From NCBI GenBank assembly GCA_018824405.1, contig JAHJGO010000006.1:62001-126000 (forward strand): a stretch of DNA of 64,000 bases. Reading direction: 5' to 3'. The notes under the pieces are model-generated. The model searched no databases, was not told the DNA's origin, and saw only the letters and a program-made list of their open reading frames with translations. Position numbers and translations under genes: made by a program. Origin of the DNA: Gammaproteobacteria bacterium. Its GTDB lineage: Bacteria; Pseudomonadota; Gammaproteobacteria; Burkholderiales; Sulfuricellaceae. Positions 10,306 to 19,685 of the stretch are shown one piece after another; position 1 is the first letter of the stretch, and the number at the start of each line of letters is the position of its first letter.

Positions 10306-12174
10306 ATGAAGATGAAATCCTTAAGCAGGGCTGTTATGGCCGCCCTGGGCGTGACCATTCTGTCCATTGCCCTGACGGGCTGTGATGGCGACAGTAGCAG
10401 TCCGTCAATCAGTGCAGTCGAATTCGTCGAGACCGCCGGCGCACCGACCAGCGCCGTTGACATGAGCAAGACCCTTGCCACCGCCAAGGCTGTGGTTACC
10501 TACAGCGACGGCAGCAAGAAGGAATTTCCTCTAAGCTACAACACCCTGTTCAGTCTTCAGGACAAGGTCGGCGGCAACGCGTATGCGGCAGGCCAGCTCT
10601 TCAATCACACGATGCAACCCCTGATGGATGCCAACGGCCAGCCCATGATTGTTGAAACCCCGGATGGCAACAGCCTGTTGAATGTGGATGGCAGCCTCTA
10701 CCTGGTCACCCACCTGGAATACGACTGGCTGCTCGCCAATGGCACCGAAGCCAGCGGCCGGGCGCCCATGGGCATGCTCCTGACCGGCCTGAACCAGACC
10801 ACTGACGGCAAGCTTTCGGTGAAGAGCCAGAAAGCCATCGACTTCTCCAGCGTGGGCGGCACCTGGATCAATTGCGCCGCCTCCCAGACGCCCTGGAACA
10901 CCCACCTGGGCTCGGAGGAAGATTATGACCTGCAATTCAACCCGCTCAACAGCAACTACAGCACCACTGTGGCCGGCCTGAAAGCCATGACCGAGCTGTA
11001 TTTCGACAACAGCAGGCAGGCCAACCCCTACGACTACGGCTTCATCCCCGAAGTGACCGTAAAGAAAGACGGCGCTACCAGCGTAGCCAAGCACTACAGC
11101 ATGGGCCGCGGCGCCTGGGAAATGAGCAAGGTCATGGCTGACGGCAAGACTGCCTACATTGGCGACGACGGCGCCTACACCATGATGGCGATGTTTGTGG
11201 CCGACAAGTCCGGCGACCTGTCTGCCGGCACGCTGTATGCAGCCAGGTGGAACCAGACCAGCGACCAGGGCGGCGGCGCGGCCAACCTGAGCTGGTACAA
11301 GCTGGGCAAGGCCAGCGATGCCGAGATCAGGGCCATTATCGACAGCGGTGTGACCTTCAACAGCATCTGGGACGCGGTACTTCCTGTCACCGACGCCAGC
11401 GGCGCCAAGACATGCAATGCCGGTTATACCCGTATCCGCGCAGGATCCACCTCCGACGAATGCCTGACGCTCAAGCCCGGCATGGAAAAAGCTGCCGCTT
11501 TCCTGGAAACCCGTCGTTATGCCGCCTATCTGGGCGCCACCACCGAGTTCACCAAGATGGAAGCCATCGCCTCCAACGCCAGGGACAAAAAGGCCTACAT
11601 GGCCATGTCCCGTATCGAGTCCAGCATGAAGTCGGAAACAGCTGCCCCGGCTGATCACATCAAACTGCCGGAAAACAAGGCTGGCGCGACCTATACGCTG
11701 GAACTGGCAGGCAGCCAGAAAACGGCCAATGGCGGCGAGATCATCAACTCGGACTACGTGGCGACCAGGATGTACGTGGAAGCCGCCCTGCTGGGCAAGC
11801 CGATCAGCACTGACGCCTATGGCAACACGGCGGATGTGAACACTATCGCAAATACCGACAATGTCTTCTTCTCGGAAAAAATGCGCACCCTGTTCATCGG
11901 CGAGGATAGTGGGATGCATGTCAACAATTACGTGTGGGCCTATAACGTGGACACCAGGAAGCTGACACGCATGCTGTCCTCCGCCGCAGGCGCCGAGAAT
12001 ACCGGCCTGCAGATACTGGACAATCTCAACGGCCATGCTTACATCATGAGCAATAACCAGCACTGGGGGGATCTGCCAGGCAGCGTACCGGCCGGCCTCA
12101 AGGCTGATCTGCAGAGCCGGATCGACCGCTTCCATGCTCCCGTGGGTTATATAGGCGGCCTGCCTGGAATGTAA
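10306..12174 (+). CDS. PhoX-like (DUF839) phosphatase, predicted lipoprotein
   Basis: This is a secreted protein of the PhoX family, whose characterised members are Ca/Fe-dependent alkaline phosphatases. The start at 10306 has GGAG nine bases upstream and opens a lipoprotein signal peptide, MKMKSLSRAVMAALGV, ending in the lipobox LTGC. The longer upstream frame is therefore rejected. Family features include GRGAWEMSKVMADGKTAYIGDDG, the AARWNQTS region, and the C-terminal SEKMRTLFIGEDSGMH and DNLNGHAYIMSNNQHWGD. Most PhoX proteins leave by the Tat pathway. A Sec-type lipoprotein leader is therefore notable, as is its position directly upstream of the T2SS operon, which exports folded periplasmic proteins. 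A role as T2SS cargo is inference only. A terminator follows. Confidence 0.82.
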   Translation: MKMKSLSRAVMAALGVTILSIALTGCDGDSSSPSISAVEFVETAGAPTSAVDMSKTLATAKAVVTYSDGSKKEFPLSYNTLFSLQDKVGGNAYAAGQLFNHTMQPLMDANGQPMIVETPDGNSLLNVDGSLYLVTHLEYDWLLANGTEASGRAPMGMLLTGLNQTTDGKLSVKSQKAIDFSSVGGTWINCAASQTPWNTHLGSEEDYDLQFNPLNSNYSTTVAGLKAMTELYFDNSRQANPYDYGFIPEVTVKKDGATSVAKHYSMGRGAWEMSKVMADGKTAYIGDDGAYTMMAMFVADKSGDLSAGTLYAARWNQTSDQGGGAANLSWYKLGKASDAEIRAIIDSGVTFNSIWDAVLPVTDASGAKTCNAGYTRIRAGSTSDECLTLKPGMEKAAAFLETRRYAAYLGATTEFTKMEAIASNARDKKAYMAMSRIESSMKSETAAPADHIKLPENKAGATYTLELAGSQKTANGGEIINSDYVATRMYVEAALLGKPISTDAYGNTADVNTIANTDNVFFSEKMRTLFIGEDSGMHVNNYVWAYNVDTRKLTRMLSSAAGAENTGLQILDNLNGHAYIMSNNQHWGDLPGSVPAGLKADLQSRIDRFHAPVGYIGGLPGM

Positions 12175-12209
12175 ATACGCCTTCTGGCGATCATGACCGG
12201 ATGGTTTGG

Positions 12210-12236
12210 CGGGGAGCCCTGTGCTCCCCGTTTTTT
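12210..12236 (+). terminator. Rho-independent terminator after the PhoX-like gene
   Basis: The perfect stem CGGGGAGC/GCTCCCCG has a five-base loop and is followed by six T. It ends the phosphatase transcript, so the gspC operon starts from its own promoter in the ~90 bases that follow. Confidence 0.9.
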
Positions 12237-12328
12237 CATATATCCGTGGCCGATGCGCTACAACCGGATAGGTTTGACTGCACCCCGGAAAGTCCATACC
12301 ATCCAACTCTTAAATTCATCTGTACGTC

Positions 12329-13150
12329 ATGACCATCCGCTTGCCACAAAAAATTTCCGCTTTTCTGCAAACCCGCTGGGTCACGCTGCTCAATCTGGGT
12401 CTGGTGACGCTGCTGTGCTGGCAACTGGCTCACTGGACATGGCTGCTCCTCGCCCCCGCTCCTGCAAAACCAACCGCTTCAGCACCCACCACGCCCGACC
12501 CGGCGCACCTGCTGGACACGATCCGCGCCGCGCATCTGTTCGGTACCGCCAGTCATGCCGGCAGTCCCGGCGCGGCTCAGGCCACCACTTCCCTCAATCT
12601 CAAACTGAGTGGCGTATTCGCGTCAAACGGCAAGCTCCCTGCGGTAGCAATCATCAACGTGGAAAACCAGGGCGATCTTCCATTCGTGAACGGCGACAGT
12701 ATTCTGCCAAATGTCACACTGGAACAGGTCAGACCGGATCATGTCGTGCTCAACCGTGGCGGCATAAGTGAAAAACTGCCGCTGGAGCAAAAAGGGGCAC
12801 CGCTGGCGCTACAGAAAAAAACTGCGCAACTGAATGTCCGCAAGGAAGGAAAGGGCAGATTCGGCGTTTCCCGCGATGAACTTAATCAAGCGCTGTCCGA
12901 CCCCACACAGCTGGCAAACGCCGGTCGGGTCACAGCAATGCCCGGACAGGGCGTGCGTGTCGAGGAAGTGAATCCGGGAAGCCTGATGAGCCGGCTTGGC
13001 CTGCAGGGCGGCGACATCATCCACCAGATCAACAACAAACCTGTCAACAAGACAGCCGACCTTCTGCGCGAATATCAGACCAGCAATCACATCAGCGTGA
13101 AAGGTGCCCGCAACGGCCAGTCGTTCGAATACAATTACATAGTGCGCTAA
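12329..13150 (+). CDS. gspC: Type II secretion system protein C (GspC)
   Basis: GspC is the inner-membrane clamp that links the assembly platform to the secretin. There is a short cytoplasmic tail, one membrane segment (about residues 17-40, TLLNLGLVTLLCWQLAHWTW) and a Pro/Ala linker. Next comes the homology-region domain starting at ATTSLNLKLSGVFASNGKLPAVAIIN. A C-terminal PDZ domain (about residues 185-273) contains GRVTAMPGQGVRVEEVNPGS and LGLQGGDIIHQINNKPV. It is the first gene of an 11-gene operon and is followed 16 bases later by gspD. Confidence 0.95.
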   Translation: MTIRLPQKISAFLQTRWVTLLNLGLVTLLCWQLAHWTWLLLAPAPAKPTASAPTTPDPAHLLDTIRAAHLFGTASHAGSPGAAQATTSLNLKLSGVFASNGKLPAVAIINVENQGDLPFVNGDSILPNVTLEQVRPDHVVLNRGGISEKLPLEQKGAPLALQKKTAQLNVRKEGKGRFGVSRDELNQALSDPTQLANAGRVTAMPGQGVRVEEVNPGSLMSRLGLQGGDIIHQINNKPVNKTADLLREYQTSNHISVKGARNGQSFEYNYIVR

Positions 13151-13165
13151 CTCAACCGGATAAAC

Positions 13166-15220
13166 ATGAACTTATTCAATCGCATCACATGGTTTTCCTT
13201 CTTCCTGCTGTGTTCCCTGCCAGCAGGTGCCGCACCCGTGGAGGAAACCGTGACGCTGAACTTCGTCAACGCCGAGATCGAATCCGTGGTCAAGGCAGTG
13301 GGCCTGATTTCAAACCGGAATTTCATTCTCGACCCGCGCGTCAAAGGGACAGTCAACATCGTGTCATCCAAGCCGATAGCCCGCGACATGACCTACCAGA
13401 TCCTGCTCTCCGCCTTGCGTCTGCAGGGGTTTTCCGCCATCGAAGCCGGCGGCATCACCAAAATCATTCCCGAAGCGGATGCAAAACAGAATTTCAGCAC
13501 CACAAGCGGCAAAGGGATCAAGTCCTCCGGCGACAGCATCATGACCCAGGTTTACCCGCTGCAAAACGAATCTGCTGCCCAGATGGTGCCAATATTGCGA
13601 CCGCTGATCACTCCCAACAACACCATATCTGCCTACGCCGGCACCAATACTCTGGTTATTACCGACTATGCTGACAATATCAGGCGCATCAACAAAATCA
13701 TTGAAGCCATTGACCAGCCGAATTACGGCGAAATCGTAATCATCAAACTGCAATACATTTCCGCACTGGATCTTGCGCAAATACTTGGACGCTTGCTGAA
13801 CGAAGGGACAGCAGCACCCGCAGGCGCACCCCAGGCTCCTGCAACCGAATCCGGCCAGAAAATCGTGATTACGCCAGACGTCCGTTCCAACAGCCTGCTC
13901 ATCCGTTCCGACAGCCCAGCGCGCATTGCGCGCGTTCGCAACCTGATCCAGCAAATGGATGTTTCCGGGAGCCAGACCGGCAACATCAACGTGGTCTATC
14001 TACGCAATGCGGAAGCAGTCAAACTGGCAGAAACCCTGCGCGCCATTCTGTCCGGTGAAAACAAACTTGCCTCTACCTCGGCCAGTCCCGCTTCTGGCCA
14101 GACCACACCCAGCACCGCTACGACCAGCAGCAGCAGCGGCAGCGGCAGCAACTCAGGCTCGACGATCCAGGCAGACCCTCAAACCAACTCGCTCATCATC
14201 ACCGCGCCAGATCACACTTACAATTCATTGCGCGCAGTTATCGACAAACTGGATGCTCGCCGCGCACAAGTCTTTGTGGAAGCGCTAATTGTCGAAGTCA
14301 CAACCGACAAAGCCGCCGAATTCGGTATCCAGTGGCAAGCCCCCCTGAACTCCAGCAGCAATAACAACGCTGTCGTTGCAGGCACCAACTTCAACACCGG
14401 CGGCAACAACATCATTGGTTTGAGTGCCGCCGCCACATCCGGCTCCCCTCTGGCGCCCAGTACCGGCTTTAATCTCGGGCTTCTCCAGCGCCTCACGATC
14501 GGTGGCGAGGAAGTGATCGGCCTGACCGCACTGGCCAGAATGCTGGAATCGGACGCCAACGCCAATATCCTCTCCACGCCGAATCTGCTCACGCTGGACA
14601 ATGAAGAAGCCAAGATCATCATCGGCAAGAATGTTCCCTTCATCACCGGCAGCTACGCCCAATCCACTGGCACAACCACTGGTGCCACCGTCAGCCCGTT
14701 CCAGACCATTGAACGCAAGGATGTCGGCCTGACGCTGAAAGTCAAACCTCAAGTGGCGGAAGGCGGCACGGTGAAAATGCAGATTTACCAGGAGGCTTCC
14801 AGCATTCAGGACACCACCAACGTCGCCGGTGTCATTACCAACAAGCGCTCCATCGAATCCACGGTGCTGGTCGATGATGGGCAGATCATCGTCCTGGGCG
14901 GCCTGATTCAGGACGACGTGCGTGACGGCATGGACAAGGTGCCCGGCTTTGGCGACATTCCAGTCCTCGGCAGCCTGTTCAAGTATGAAACACGCAAACA
15001 CGTCAAAACCAACCTGATGGTATTCCTGCGTCCGCGCGTATTGCGCAGCGCCACTGCGGCAGCCACGCTGACCGGAGACCGCTACGACTTTATCCGCAAC
15101 ACTCAATCGCTCGCCGCCCCTGGCTCGCACCTGTTCCTGCCAAATACGCCGGCACCGCTGCTGCCCGAGCTGAAACCACAGCCAGCACCCGCAGAAGCGG
15201 AAAAACCTGCCGCGCAATAG
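13166..15220 (+). CDS. gspD: Type II secretion system secretin GspD
   Basis: GspD is the outer-membrane secretin that forms the exit pore. A Sec signal peptide ([15 protein letters not shown]) is followed by the N0 domain ([31 protein letters not shown]) and N1-N3 repeats. There is a Ser/Thr-rich insertion in N3 around residue 310. The secretin domain has [35 protein letters not shown] and [18 protein letters not shown]. No lipobox is seen, so a separate pilotin would be needed if outer-membrane targeting follows the Klebsiella model. The C-terminus is a short Pro/Ala/Glu tail. It is four bases from gspE. Confidence 0.97.
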   Translation: MNLFNRITWFSFFLLCSLPAGAAPVEETVTLNFVNAEIESVVKAVGLISNRNFILDPRVKGTVNIVSSKPIARDMTYQILLSALRLQGFSAIEAGGITKIIPEADAKQNFSTTSGKGIKSSGDSIMTQVYPLQNESAAQMVPILRPLITPNNTISAYAGTNTLVITDYADNIRRINKIIEAIDQPNYGEIVIIKLQYISALDLAQILGRLLNEGTAAPAGAPQAPATESGQKIVITPDVRSNSLLIRSDSPARIARVRNLIQQMDVSGSQTGNINVVYLRNAEAVKLAETLRAILSGENKLASTSASPASGQTTPSTATTSSSSGSGSNSGSTIQADPQTNSLIITAPDHTYNSLRAVIDKLDARRAQVFVEALIVEVTTDKAAEFGIQWQAPLNSSSNNNAVVAGTNFNTGGNNIIGLSAAATSGSPLAPSTGFNLGLLQRLTIGGEEVIGLTALARMLESDANANILSTPNLLTLDNEEAKIIIGKNVPFITGSYAQSTGTTTGATVSPFQTIERKDVGLTLKVKPQVAEGGTVKMQIYQEASSIQDTTNVAGVITNKRSIESTVLVDDGQIIVLGGLIQDDVRDGMDKVPGFGDIPVLGSLFKYETRKHVKTNLMVFLRPRVLRSATAAATLTGDRYDFIRNTQSLAAPGSHLFLPNTPAPLLPELKPQPAPAEAEKPAAQ

Positions 15221-15224
15221 TCAA

Positions 15225-16745
15225 ATGACAGCCACTACCAGCAAGAACGCTACGCTGCACCCCGATCCGCACTGGGCCCGGTTGCTGCCTTATCACATTG
15301 CCAAGAGCCGGGGAATCGTCGTAATTCAGAAGAACGACAATGGCTTTGATGTCGTGGTGCGCGAAGGCACTTCGCCCCTCAACCTGGCCGAAGCACGCAG
15401 GGTTATCGGCGCGCCACTTCAGCCCCGGTTCCTGAGCCCGGCCGAATTCGAACACTGCCTGGGACAGGCCTATGCCCGAGGCGACAATCAGGCCGCGCAG
15501 CTCATGGATGACCTTTCACAGGACGTGGATTTGCAGCAACTGGTGCAGGATCTGCCTATCATCGCCGATCTGCTCGAAATGGAAGATGACGCGCCGATCA
15601 TCCGGCTCATCAATGCAGTACTCACCCAGGCCCTGCGTGAAAGCGCTTCGGACATTCATATTGAAGCGTTTGAAACCCGCTCGGTGATCCGTTTCCGCGT
15701 CGATGGCATCCTGCGCGACATACTCGAGCCCCAGCGCAGCCTGCACGCTGCCATTGTGTCGCGTATCAAGATCATGGCCAGCCTCGATATCGCCGAAAAA
15801 CGCCTGCCCCAGGATGGCCGCATCACCCTGCGCCTCGGCGGTCGTCCGGTAGACGTGCGCGTCTCCACTCTGCCCTCCGCCCATGGCGAACGCGTCGTGC
15901 TACGTCTGCTGGACAAGCAGGCAGGGCGACTGGAACTAAAAAAGCTGGGCATGAGCACAGATACGCTGCAGGAACTGGACCGGCTCATCCACCAGCCACA
16001 CGGCATCATGCTCGTCACCGGCCCGACCGGATCGGGCAAGACCACGACTCTGTACGCCGCGCTGTCGCAGCTCGACACCAAATTGCTCAACATCATGACG
16101 GTGGAAGACCCGATCGAATATGATCTCGACGGCGTCGCCCAGACCCAGGTCAATCCGCGCATCGAGATGACCTTTGCCCGTGCGCTGCGCTCCATCCTGC
16201 GCCAGGACCCGGACATTGTCATGATCGGCGAGATCCGCGACCTGGAAACAGCACAAATCGCGGTGCAGGCGTCTCTCACCGGCCATCTGGTGCTCGCCAC
16301 CCTGCACACCAACGACGCACCCAGCGCGGTCACCCGCCTCATCGACATGGGGGTCGAGCCCTATCTGCTGGCCTCGAGCATGCTGGGAATCGTGGCCCAG
16401 CGGCTGGTTCGCCGCCTGTGTCCGGAATGCCACAAACCGTATCAGCCCAGTGCAGGCGAAATTGAAAAACTGAAGCTGGCCACTCTGCCTTCCGACACCC
16501 GTTTTTATGCCGCACAAGGCTGCCCGGCCTGCAACTTCAGCGGCTACCAGGGACGCACCGGAATTTACGAGCTGCTAAGCATCGATGAACCCCTGCGCCA
16601 CATGATCCATGACGGCAGTACCGAGCAGGCGATGCGGGAATACGCCCAGAACCACGGCATGGTCAATCTGCGCCAGGACAGCGCACGTTACGTCGTCAGC
16701 GGAGAAACCACCATAGAAGAAACATTGCGCGTAACGAAGGATTGA
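15225..16745 (+). CDS. gspE: Type II secretion ATPase GspE
   Basis: This is the cytoplasmic hexameric ATPase that drives pseudopilus assembly. The N1E-like domain covers roughly residues 1-130. The core carries [20 protein letters not shown], Walker [13 protein letters not shown] near residue 266, the Asp box with TVEDPIEY, Walker [12 protein letters not shown] and the His box [10 protein letters not shown] zinc-binding insertion has CPECHKPY and [14 protein letters not shown] (two CxxC pairs, near residues 399 and 433), as in GspE and not PilT. The end runs straight into a heptad-repeat element before gspF. Confidence 0.97.
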   Translation: MTATTSKNATLHPDPHWARLLPYHIAKSRGIVVIQKNDNGFDVVVREGTSPLNLAEARRVIGAPLQPRFLSPAEFEHCLGQAYARGDNQAAQLMDDLSQDVDLQQLVQDLPIIADLLEMEDDAPIIRLINAVLTQALRESASDIHIEAFETRSVIRFRVDGILRDILEPQRSLHAAIVSRIKIMASLDIAEKRLPQDGRITLRLGGRPVDVRVSTLPSAHGERVVLRLLDKQAGRLELKKLGMSTDTLQELDRLIHQPHGIMLVTGPTGSGKTTTLYAALSQLDTKLLNIMTVEDPIEYDLDGVAQTQVNPRIEMTFARALRSILRQDPDIVMIGEIRDLETAQIAVQASLTGHLVLATLHTNDAPSAVTRLIDMGVEPYLLASSMLGIVAQRLVRRLCPECHKPYQPSAGEIEKLKLATLPSDTRFYAAQGCPACNFSGYQGRTGIYELLSIDEPLRHMIHDGSTEQAMREYAQNHGMVNLRQDSARYVVSGETTIEETLRVTKD

Positions 16746-16752
16746 TGAGTAA

Positions 16753-16837
16753 TCAGCTATCAGCATTCAGCCGTCAGCTAAATCGCTGCGGTTTTGCTTC
16801 TACTGAAAGCGGACCTCTGATGGCTGAGAGCTAAATA
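16753..16837. repeat. Heptad-periodic inverted repeat between gspE and gspF
   Basis: The left arm is four tandem heptamers, TCAGCTA TCAGCAT TCAGCCG TCAGCTA (16753-16780). The right arm, CTGATGG CTGAGAG CTAAATA (16817-16837), pairs imperfectly with it. The element fills the whole junction between the gspE stop and the gspF start. It is one of six sites in this window with 7-bp periodicity, and the heptamer resembles that of the array at 44432. Confidence 0.75.
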
Positions 16838-16838
16838 A

Positions 16839-18059
16839 ATGTCCGGTTATAAATTCGAAGCCCTCGATCCCGCCGGTCGTGTTCGCAAGGGCGTACTGGA
16901 AGCCGACAATGAACGTCAGGCACGGCAAAACCTGCGAGAACAGAACATGGTCGCTTTGCAGGTCGAGGCCATGCTGGAAAAGGCTGACTCCGCTCAGGCC
17001 AAACAAAAAACTGGCTGGCGCCGCGGCCTGTCTTCCGCACAGCTTTCCCTGCTCACGCGACAACTGGCAAACCTGATCGGCGCCGGACTGACGATTGAAG
17101 AAACCCTCAACGCACTGATCGAACAGGCCGAGAACGAGCGCACACGCCATATCCTGGCAGGCATTCGCGGCCAGGTCCTGGCCGGACAGGCTTTGTCCGG
17201 CGCCATGGGCAACTATCCTCATGTATTCCCAGCTGTCTATCTTTCCCTGGTGCGGGCCGGCGAGCAGTCGGGGCAGCTGAACATGGTGTTGCAGCGCCTC
17301 GCAGATTACATCGAAGAGCGCCATGCCATGCGGCAAAAAATCATTCTCGCTTTCATCTACCCGGCAGTGATCACGCTCGTCGCCATGCTGGTGGTCGGCG
17401 GCCTGCTGACTTATGTCGTGCCGCAGGTGGTCGCGGTGTTCCGCGATAGCCATCAAACCCTGCCCTGGCTGACCCGCGCGCTGATCGGCCTGAGCGATTT
17501 CCTGCGTGCCACCGGCATCTACTGGCTGGCCGGACTGGTGCTGGCAGCCTGGGCCGTACGCCGGGCGCTGCACAACGAAACGCTTAAATTCCGCTTTCAT
17601 CTCTTCCTGCTGCGCATCCCTGTATTGGGGCGCTTCGTGCGCGACACCAATGCAGCCCGGCTCGCCAGCACGCTGGCCATCCTCGCCAACAGCGGCGTCC
17701 CCCTTCTTACCGCCCTGCAGGCCGGAGCCGGTGTGGTTGCGCACCTCCCGCTGCGACGCGCAGTGGAAGACGCAACCCGCATGGTGCGGGAAGGCACATC
17801 GCTCAGCCGCGCTCTCGGCCATGGCAAGCTGTTTCCACCTGCCATGATTCACCTCATCGCCAGCGGCGAAGCGGGTGGCAAACTGGGGCAGATGCTCGAT
17901 CAATCAGCCCGCCAGCAAAATCAGATGATGCAGCAACGCCTCGCCATTCTGACCGGACTCCTCGAACCTCTGCTGATCCTGGCCATGGGTGCGGTGGTGC
18001 TGGTGATCGTTCTGGCAATTTTGCTGCCAATTTTTGAAATGAATCAGTTAATAAAGTGA
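16839..18059 (+). CDS. gspF: Type II secretion inner-membrane platform protein GspF
   Basis: GspF is the polytopic core of the assembly platform. The opening YKFEALDPAGRVRKGVLEADNERQARQ and two homologous T2SSF domains are clear: LLTRQLANLIGAGLTIEETLNAL, and RLASTLAILANSGVPLLTALQAGA in the second half. Three membrane segments lie near residues 165-195, 220-240 and 370-400. The length of 406 residues is typical. The start codon abuts the preceding repeat, so its ribosome site lies in repeat-derived sequence. Confidence 0.96.
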   Translation: MSGYKFEALDPAGRVRKGVLEADNERQARQNLREQNMVALQVEAMLEKADSAQAKQKTGWRRGLSSAQLSLLTRQLANLIGAGLTIEETLNALIEQAENERTRHILAGIRGQVLAGQALSGAMGNYPHVFPAVYLSLVRAGEQSGQLNMVLQRLADYIEERHAMRQKIILAFIYPAVITLVAMLVVGGLLTYVVPQVVAVFRDSHQTLPWLTRALIGLSDFLRATGIYWLAGLVLAAWAVRRALHNETLKFRFHLFLLRIPVLGRFVRDTNAARLASTLAILANSGVPLLTALQAGAGVVAHLPLRRAVEDATRMVREGTSLSRALGHGKLFPPAMIHLIASGEAGGKLGQMLDQSARQQNQMMQQRLAILTGLLEPLLILAMGAVVLVIVLAILLPIFEMNQLIK

Positions 18060-18062
18060 GGA

Positions 18063-18191
18063 GTGAAACGTGAAGTGTGAAGCGTTTTTCGCAGGGAATT
18101 TTCGAAACCAAAGTACTCGAATTGAGAGAGACCGAAGGGTGAGGCAAGTGTCTGACTTTACCCTCCACCCATCACCCTTCACCCCTCACCG
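18063..18191. repeat. Heptad-periodic repeat between gspF and gspG
   Basis: The left arm is GTGAAAC GTGAAGT GTGAAGC (18063-18083). The right arm is TTTACCC TCCACCC ATCACCC TTCACCC CTCACCG (18157-18191), whose complement is again a run of GTGAA/GGGTGA heptamers. The right arm lies within the likely coding sequence of the gspG leader. Confidence 0.75.
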
Positions 18192-18609
18192 CCTTTCCAG
18201 GGGCTTCACCCTGATTGAAATCATGGTGGTGATTGTCATTCTTGGCATCCTCGCCGCCCTGGTTGTCCCCAAGGTCATGAGCCGTCCGGACGAAGCGCGC
18301 ATTGTTGCAGCCAAACAGGACATCGCCTCTCTATCGCAGGCACTGAAACTCTACAAGCTGGATAATCGCGCCTATCCCAGCACCGACCAGGGGCTGACTG
18401 CACTGGTGCAGAAGCCCACTACCTCACCCCTGCCGCCCAACTGGAAAGCCGGTGGCTACGTCGATCGCCTGCCAAAAGACCCCTGGGGCCAAAATTACCA
18501 GTACCTGCAGCCCGGTGTGCGCGGTGAAATCGACGTCTTCAGCCTGGGCGCGGACGGGGCGCCCGGCGGTGAGGGCAACGATGCCGATATCGGGTCATGG
18601 ATGCTGTGA
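18139..18609 (+). CDS. gspG: Type II secretion major pseudopilin GspG
   Basis: GspG is the major subunit of the T2SS pseudopilus. The prepilin peptidase site is G/FTLIEIMVVIVILGILAALVV, with the +5 Glu present. The mature part is about 134 residues, normal for GspG, with the family's DNRAYPSTDQGLTALVQKP and DPWGQNYQYLQPG and the calcium-loop end GEGNDADIGSW. The start is uncertain: GTG codons at 18070, 18139 and 18148 are all in frame, and the leader between them and the cleavage site is built from heptad repeat sequence. The shorter starts give leaders of 18-21 residues, closer to the norm than 45. It overlaps gspH by one base. Confidence 0.9.
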   Translation: MRQVSDFTLHPSPFTPHRLSRGFTLIEIMVVIVILGILAALVVPKVMSRPDEARIVAAKQDIASLSQALKLYKLDNRAYPSTDQGLTALVQKPTTSPLPPNWKAGGYVDRLPKDPWGQNYQYLQPGVRGEIDVFSLGADGAPGGEGNDADIGSWML

Positions 18610-19133
18610 TGAGCGGGTCAGTGAGGGGTGAATCCGGTTTCACCCTGATCGAAATGCTGGTGGTGCTGGTCATCATCGGCATCGTAGTGGCGATGATCGG
18701 GGTCAATCTCGCGCCAGACCCGCGCCAGGCACTCGAAACCGAAGCCCAGCGGCTCGCCCTGCTGCTGCAGCAGGCACGTGACGAAGCAATGACCAGCGGC
18801 ACCCGCATCGCATTCAGTGCTGAAAAACAGGAATATCGCTTCTGGCAGGCGCCCACCGGATTGACAGGGAAGCCAGGCAAAGCCGACAAAACATGGCAGC
18901 CTCACCCTGACCAGGCGCTCTACAAGCCGCGAACTCTGGCGGGTTCCATCATATTTGAAGAAATGCGCATCAACCAGCAACCTGTCGACAAACAGCTGCA
19001 AAAAATCATCTTCACCCCATCCGGCATGACGCTACCGTTTCACATCATGCTCTCCGAGGGAGCGCTGCGTATTGCCATCAGCGGCAATGCCATCGGCCAG
19101 ATCGAAGTTGGCAAAGGGCCTTCCGGTTCATGA
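18609..19133 (+). CDS. gspH: Type II secretion minor pseudopilin GspH
   Basis: This is a minor pseudopilin of the tip or shaft. The cleavage site is ESG/FTLIEMLVVLVIIGIVVAMIG, with +5 Glu. The start codon overlaps the gspG stop (TGATG), giving a leader of ten residues. The body has the GspH-type AQRLALLLQQARDEAMTSGTRIAFS and FWQAPTG. Length after cleavage is about 164 residues. The very short leader, coded by GTGAGGGGTGAAT-like sequence, may also be repeat-derived. Confidence 0.92.
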   Translation: MSGSVRGESGFTLIEMLVVLVIIGIVVAMIGVNLAPDPRQALETEAQRLALLLQQARDEAMTSGTRIAFSAEKQEYRFWQAPTGLTGKPGKADKTWQPHPDQALYKPRTLAGSIIFEEMRINQQPVDKQLQKIIFTPSGMTLPFHIMLSEGALRIAISGNAIGQIEVGKGPSGS

Positions 19134-19582
19134 GCACTTCCGCGTCCCCCACACCTGCTCTCCCCCGCAAGCGGGAGATGAGGACGCAGGCTCGCTGCGC
19201 GAGTTCCTTAATACGCGGCTTCACCCTGATCGAAGTGCTGGTGGCGCTCGCCATCCTGGCCATCGCCCTGGCTGCTGCGGCGCGCGCTTCCGGCATGTCG
19301 ATTTCCGGCAGCGACCGTCTCAAACTGCGCCTGCTGGCCAGCTGGACCGCTCAGAATCGTATCGCGGAACACACCGCGCGGCATGCCTGGCCGGATATCG
19401 GCACGCGCTCCGGAGAAGTAGAACAAGGGGGCATCCCCATGCACTGGGAAGAAAACGTCAGCGCCACCCCCAACACTCTGTTCCGGCGCGTCGAAATCGT
19501 GATTACCCCGGTAGCCGAACCGCAATACCAGGCCGCCCATCTGTCAGGCTACCTCACGGCCCCGCAGGGAGCTGCAAAGTGA
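19130..19582 (+). CDS. gspI: Type II secretion minor pseudopilin GspI
   Basis: GspI initiates the pseudopilus tip complex with GspJ and GspK. The cleavage site is RG/FTLIEVLVALAILAIALAAAARA. The mature part (about 121 residues) has DRLKLRLLASWTAQNRIAEH and the GspI pattern of an alpha/beta body. The leader is about 29 residues, longer than usual, and includes a small palindrome (CTCCCCCGC AA GCGGGAG), suggesting a repeat was incorporated there. It overlaps gspH by four bases and gspJ by one. Confidence 0.92.
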   Translation: MSTSASPTPALPRKREMRTQARCASSLIRGFTLIEVLVALAILAIALAAAARASGMSISGSDRLKLRLLASWTAQNRIAEHTARHAWPDIGTRSGEVEQGGIPMHWEENVSATPNTLFRRVEIVITPVAEPQYQAAHLSGYLTAPQGAAK

Positions 19583-19685
19583 TGGGTAATGGGTTATGGG
19601 TAATGGGCGTGAAACCTGACGGGCCAGCTTCTCAGCGCCCAGTTTTTGATTTTACCCATTACTCATTACCCATTACCCATCACCA
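19579..19685. repeat. Heptad-periodic inverted repeat over the gspI/gspJ junction
   Basis: The left arm is GTGATGG GTAATGG GTTATGG GTAATGG (19579-19606). The right arm is TTTACCC ATTACTC ATTACCC ATTACCC ATCACCA (19651-19685). The arms are close reverse complements, with about 26 of the first 29 positions pairing. The element is translated: it supplies the gspI stop, the gspJ start and nearly the whole GspJ leader. Confidence 0.85.

Noticed and set aside
10531-12306. A 591-codon open frame on the minus strand opposite the PhoX-like gene
   Set aside because: It is a mirror of a well-supported plus-strand gene in GC-rich codon usage. Its sequence is Val/Gly/His-rich without any domain, and it runs through the terminator region.
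19072-19581. The open frame that joins the end of gspH, all of gspI and gspJ into one 402-residue product
   Set aside because: The part before 19582 is out of frame with gspH and gspI, which have clear pseudopilin signatures. The real gspJ starts at the ATG overlapping the gspI stop.
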